Shown in pieces: positions 15,800-17,296 of a stretch of DNA of 17,296 nucleotides. The notes beneath the pieces are model-generated. The model worked only from the letters and a program-made list of their open reading frames with translations, was not told the DNA's origin and ran no database searches. Made by a program: the position numbers and the translations under genes. The number at the start of each line of letters is the position of its first letter. Position 1 is the stretch's first letter. The DNA comes from Planctomycetota bacterium (GTDB lineage: Bacteria > Planctomycetota > UBA1135 > GCA-002686595), in the NCBI GenBank assembly GCA_029259675.1, contig JAJDES010000041.1:1-17296 (forward strand), read 5' to 3'.

Positions 15800-15892
15800 A
15801 CGGGGGGTCCATGCACCCTTCGAGGGTTTTCGTTAAACGAATTCCTAACGCATTCACGCTCCCCTATTACCCACATTCTCCAGACTGCTCCG

Positions 15893-17101
15893 ATGAACAA
15901 CGAAGACATCCTCCGAATGATCGACGTCATTCACCGGGACAAGGAGATTCCGAAAGAGGTCCTTTTCGAGGGTCTTGAGCAGGCCATTGCAGCGGCTGTA
16001 CGCAAGCGCATTGGAGCGGGTGAAGACCTCGAAGTGACCATCGATCGCAAGCTCGGTTCGATCTCTGTTGAGGACGACGAGGGCGAGTACGAGTTTGAAA
16101 TGTCGGAACTCGGGCGCATCGCGGCACAGGCCTGCAAGCAGGTCATGATGCAGAAGATTCGCGAAGCCGAGCGCGACGTTTTGTACGACGATTACGAAAG
16201 CCGCGTGGGTTCGCTCATCAACGGAACCGTACAGCGCTTCGACGGCGACAACCTAGTCGTCAACTTGGGGCGCACCGAAGCCTACCTCCCGCGCGAAGAA
16301 CGAGTGCGCGGCGAAACTTTTTCTCCCGGTGATCGCATCCGCGCGATCTTGCTCGAAGTTCGCAAGGACGGCCCCCGCGTGCGCATCCTCGTCAGTCGAG
16401 CGCACCCCGACTTGGTGCGCCGCCTGTTCGAATTGGAAGTGCCCGAGATTGCGGACGACATCATCGAGATCAAGCGCGTCGTTCGCGAACCCGGCTATCG
16501 CACCAAGATGGCTGTGATTTCGCAGGACCCCAAGATCGATTGCATCGGCGCCTGTGTCGGTGTTCGCGGTTCGCGCATCAAAGCTGTCATCGACGAACTG
16601 CGCGGCGAACGCATCGACATCATTCGTTGGAGCGATTCACTTGAGACCCTGATCATGAACGGGCTCAAGCCGGCCACCATTCACCTGGACAACATTTACG
16701 CCGATGTGGATGCCCACTCGGCCATCGTCCTGGTTGACGAAGATCAACAGTCCTTGGCAATCGGCAAGAAGGGCCAAAATGTTCGTTTGGCCAGTCGCCT
16801 GTGCGGCTGGGATATCGACATCAAAACCCGCGCGGAGTTTGAAGCCGAATCCCTCGCCGATGAAGACGAAGACGGCAACCCGATCGGCCCGGGCGAGGAT
16901 TTCGATGGCGGCGGTGATGCCGGCCTCGACGGAGAGGGCGGAGAGCTCGCTTCACAGGAATCCGCTCCCACACCTCCAAAGCCAGCAGCTGAAGGCGACG
17001 ACAGCACAACTGGTACCAGCTCCAGCGGCGAGCAGGGACTGACCGGCGACGGTCAGAACCCCGTTACCACCCCGGCCAGCACCCCATCGGCCGACGCTTA
17101 G
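15893..17101 (+). CDS. nusA: Transcription termination/antitermination protein NusA
   Basis: I place the start at ATG 15893 (402 aa). MNNEDILRMIDVIHRDKEIPKE is a typical NusA beginning; the open frame further left reads as non-homologous sequence. The N-terminal RNA-polymerase-binding domain is residues 1-104. An S1 domain is at 105-170 (GSLINGTVQRF, then AYLPREERVRGETFSPGDRIRA). KH1 is around 200-262 with CIGACVGVRGSRIKAV. KH2 is at 275-315 with QQSLAIGKKGQNVRLASRL. After residue 320 the tail is acidic and then Pro/Ser/Thr/Gly-rich, without the acidic repeats AR1/AR2 of E. coli. NusA binds the elongation complex and nascent RNA, and controls pausing, termination and antitermination. infB follows 82 bases downstream. 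rimP, often upstream, is absent here. No Shine-Dalgarno is visible before the ATG. Confidence 0.96.
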   Translation: MNNEDILRMIDVIHRDKEIPKEVLFEGLEQAIAAAVRKRIGAGEDLEVTIDRKLGSISVEDDEGEYEFEMSELGRIAAQACKQVMMQKIREAERDVLYDDYESRVGSLINGTVQRFDGDNLVVNLGRTEAYLPREERVRGETFSPGDRIRAILLEVRKDGPRVRILVSRAHPDLVRRLFELEVPEIADDIIEIKRVVREPGYRTKMAVISQDPKIDCIGACVGVRGSRIKAVIDELRGERIDIIRWSDSLETLIMNGLKPATIHLDNIYADVDAHSAIVLVDEDQQSLAIGKKGQNVRLASRLCGWDIDIKTRAEFEAESLADEDEDGNPIGPGEDFDGGGDAGLDGEGGELASQESAPTPPKPAAEGDDSTTGTSSSGEQGLTGDGQNPVTTPASTPSADA

Positions 17102-17183
17102 CACTCCCTCGGGCGAGTAACAAAGCTCCACAGCCCCACTTCATTCCCTCCGGGGCACACCTAAAAAGAACCAAGCCACACTC

Positions 17184-17296
17184 GTGACTAAGAAACGCGT
17201 CTACGACCTAGCCAAGCAGTACGGCATGAGCGGCCAAGACCTGGCCGCAAAATTGCGGGATCTCGGCTTCGAAAAGATCAAGAGCCACATGACGGC
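17184..17296 (+). CDS. infB: Translation initiation factor IF-2, N-terminal fragment (3' end outside window)
   Basis: From a GTG at 17184 the frame runs open to the right edge and encodes 37 complete codons. The peptide begins TKKRVYDLAKQYGMSGQDL after the initiator and continues to ...KSHMT. This is the IF2_N domain: KxRVYDLAKxxGMSxxDLxxKLxxLGxxxxKSHM is the expected pattern. Position directly after nusA supports the call, since nusA-infB is a conserved order. The GTPase core lies beyond the window. The 82 bases between the genes contain no clear Shine-Dalgarno. The full protein would be a GTPase that places initiator tRNA on the ribosome. Confidence 0.88.
   Translation, partial: MTKKRVYDLAKQYGMSGQDLAAKLRDLGFEKIKSHMT

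Noticed and set aside
15449..15892. N-terminal extension of NusA
   Set aside because: The extension overlaps the activator gene antisense and lacks similarity to NusA; the family N-terminus begins at 15893.
15544..15930. N-terminal extension of the sigma-54 activator to 15930
   Set aside because: The extension has no sensor-domain character, overlaps the nusA start, and the AAA+ domain begins directly at ATG 15543.

Overview
The window is a gene-dense, high-GC bacterial chromosome segment. It carries no mobile element, CRISPR array or RNA gene that I can see. Several traits point to Planctomycetota or a close relative: a coiled-coil, proline-rich and prenyltransferase-fold trio; a large FG-GAP lipoprotein; a secreted HEAT/TPR protein; many starts without a Shine-Dalgarno sequence; and nusA with no rimP just upstream. 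The phylum call is an inference from gene content, not from a marker gene.

Layout, left to right. (1) Positions 1-3908, plus strand: a very long Ala/Glu/Gln-rich coiled-coil protein cut by the left edge, a secreted proline-rich protein with a conserved-looking WGxLPP...YRxWIxxYY tail, and a secreted alpha/alpha-toroid (squalene cyclase/prenyltransferase-like) protein. These look like the end of a cell-envelope operon. (2) Positions 3909-4091: a convergent intergenic region with two adjacent hairpins. (3) Positions 4092-7485, minus strand: a sugar-1-phosphate nucleotidyltransferase, preceded by a 769-aa FG-GAP lipoprotein whose repeats suggest two seven-bladed propellers. (4) Positions 7486-7893: a non-coding stretch with a duplicated dyad element. 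(5) Positions 7894-11629, minus strand: a compact probable operon read in the order RlmI-like methyltransferase, thiS, thiG, CPBP membrane protease, gamma-carbonic anhydrase. (6) Positions 11630-11923: a GC-rich non-coding stretch with a strong hairpin. (7) Positions 11924-15543, minus strand: a sigma-54 activator with no sensory domain, joined by an ATGA overlap to a large exported HEAT/TPR protein. (8) Positions 15544-15892: a divergent control region with three perfect dyads. (9) Positions 15893 to the end, plus strand: nusA and the start of infB.

The housekeeping functions are transcription elongation (NusA), translation initiation (IF-2), thiamine thiazole synthesis (ThiS/ThiG), rRNA methylation and nucleotide-sugar synthesis. 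The less familiar parts are the coiled-coil/WG-LPP/toroid trio, the sigma-54 activator coupled to the HEAT/TPR protein, and the membrane protease translationally coupled to ThiG. None is shown here to be a new system. The activator pair and the trio are the best candidates for comparative work.
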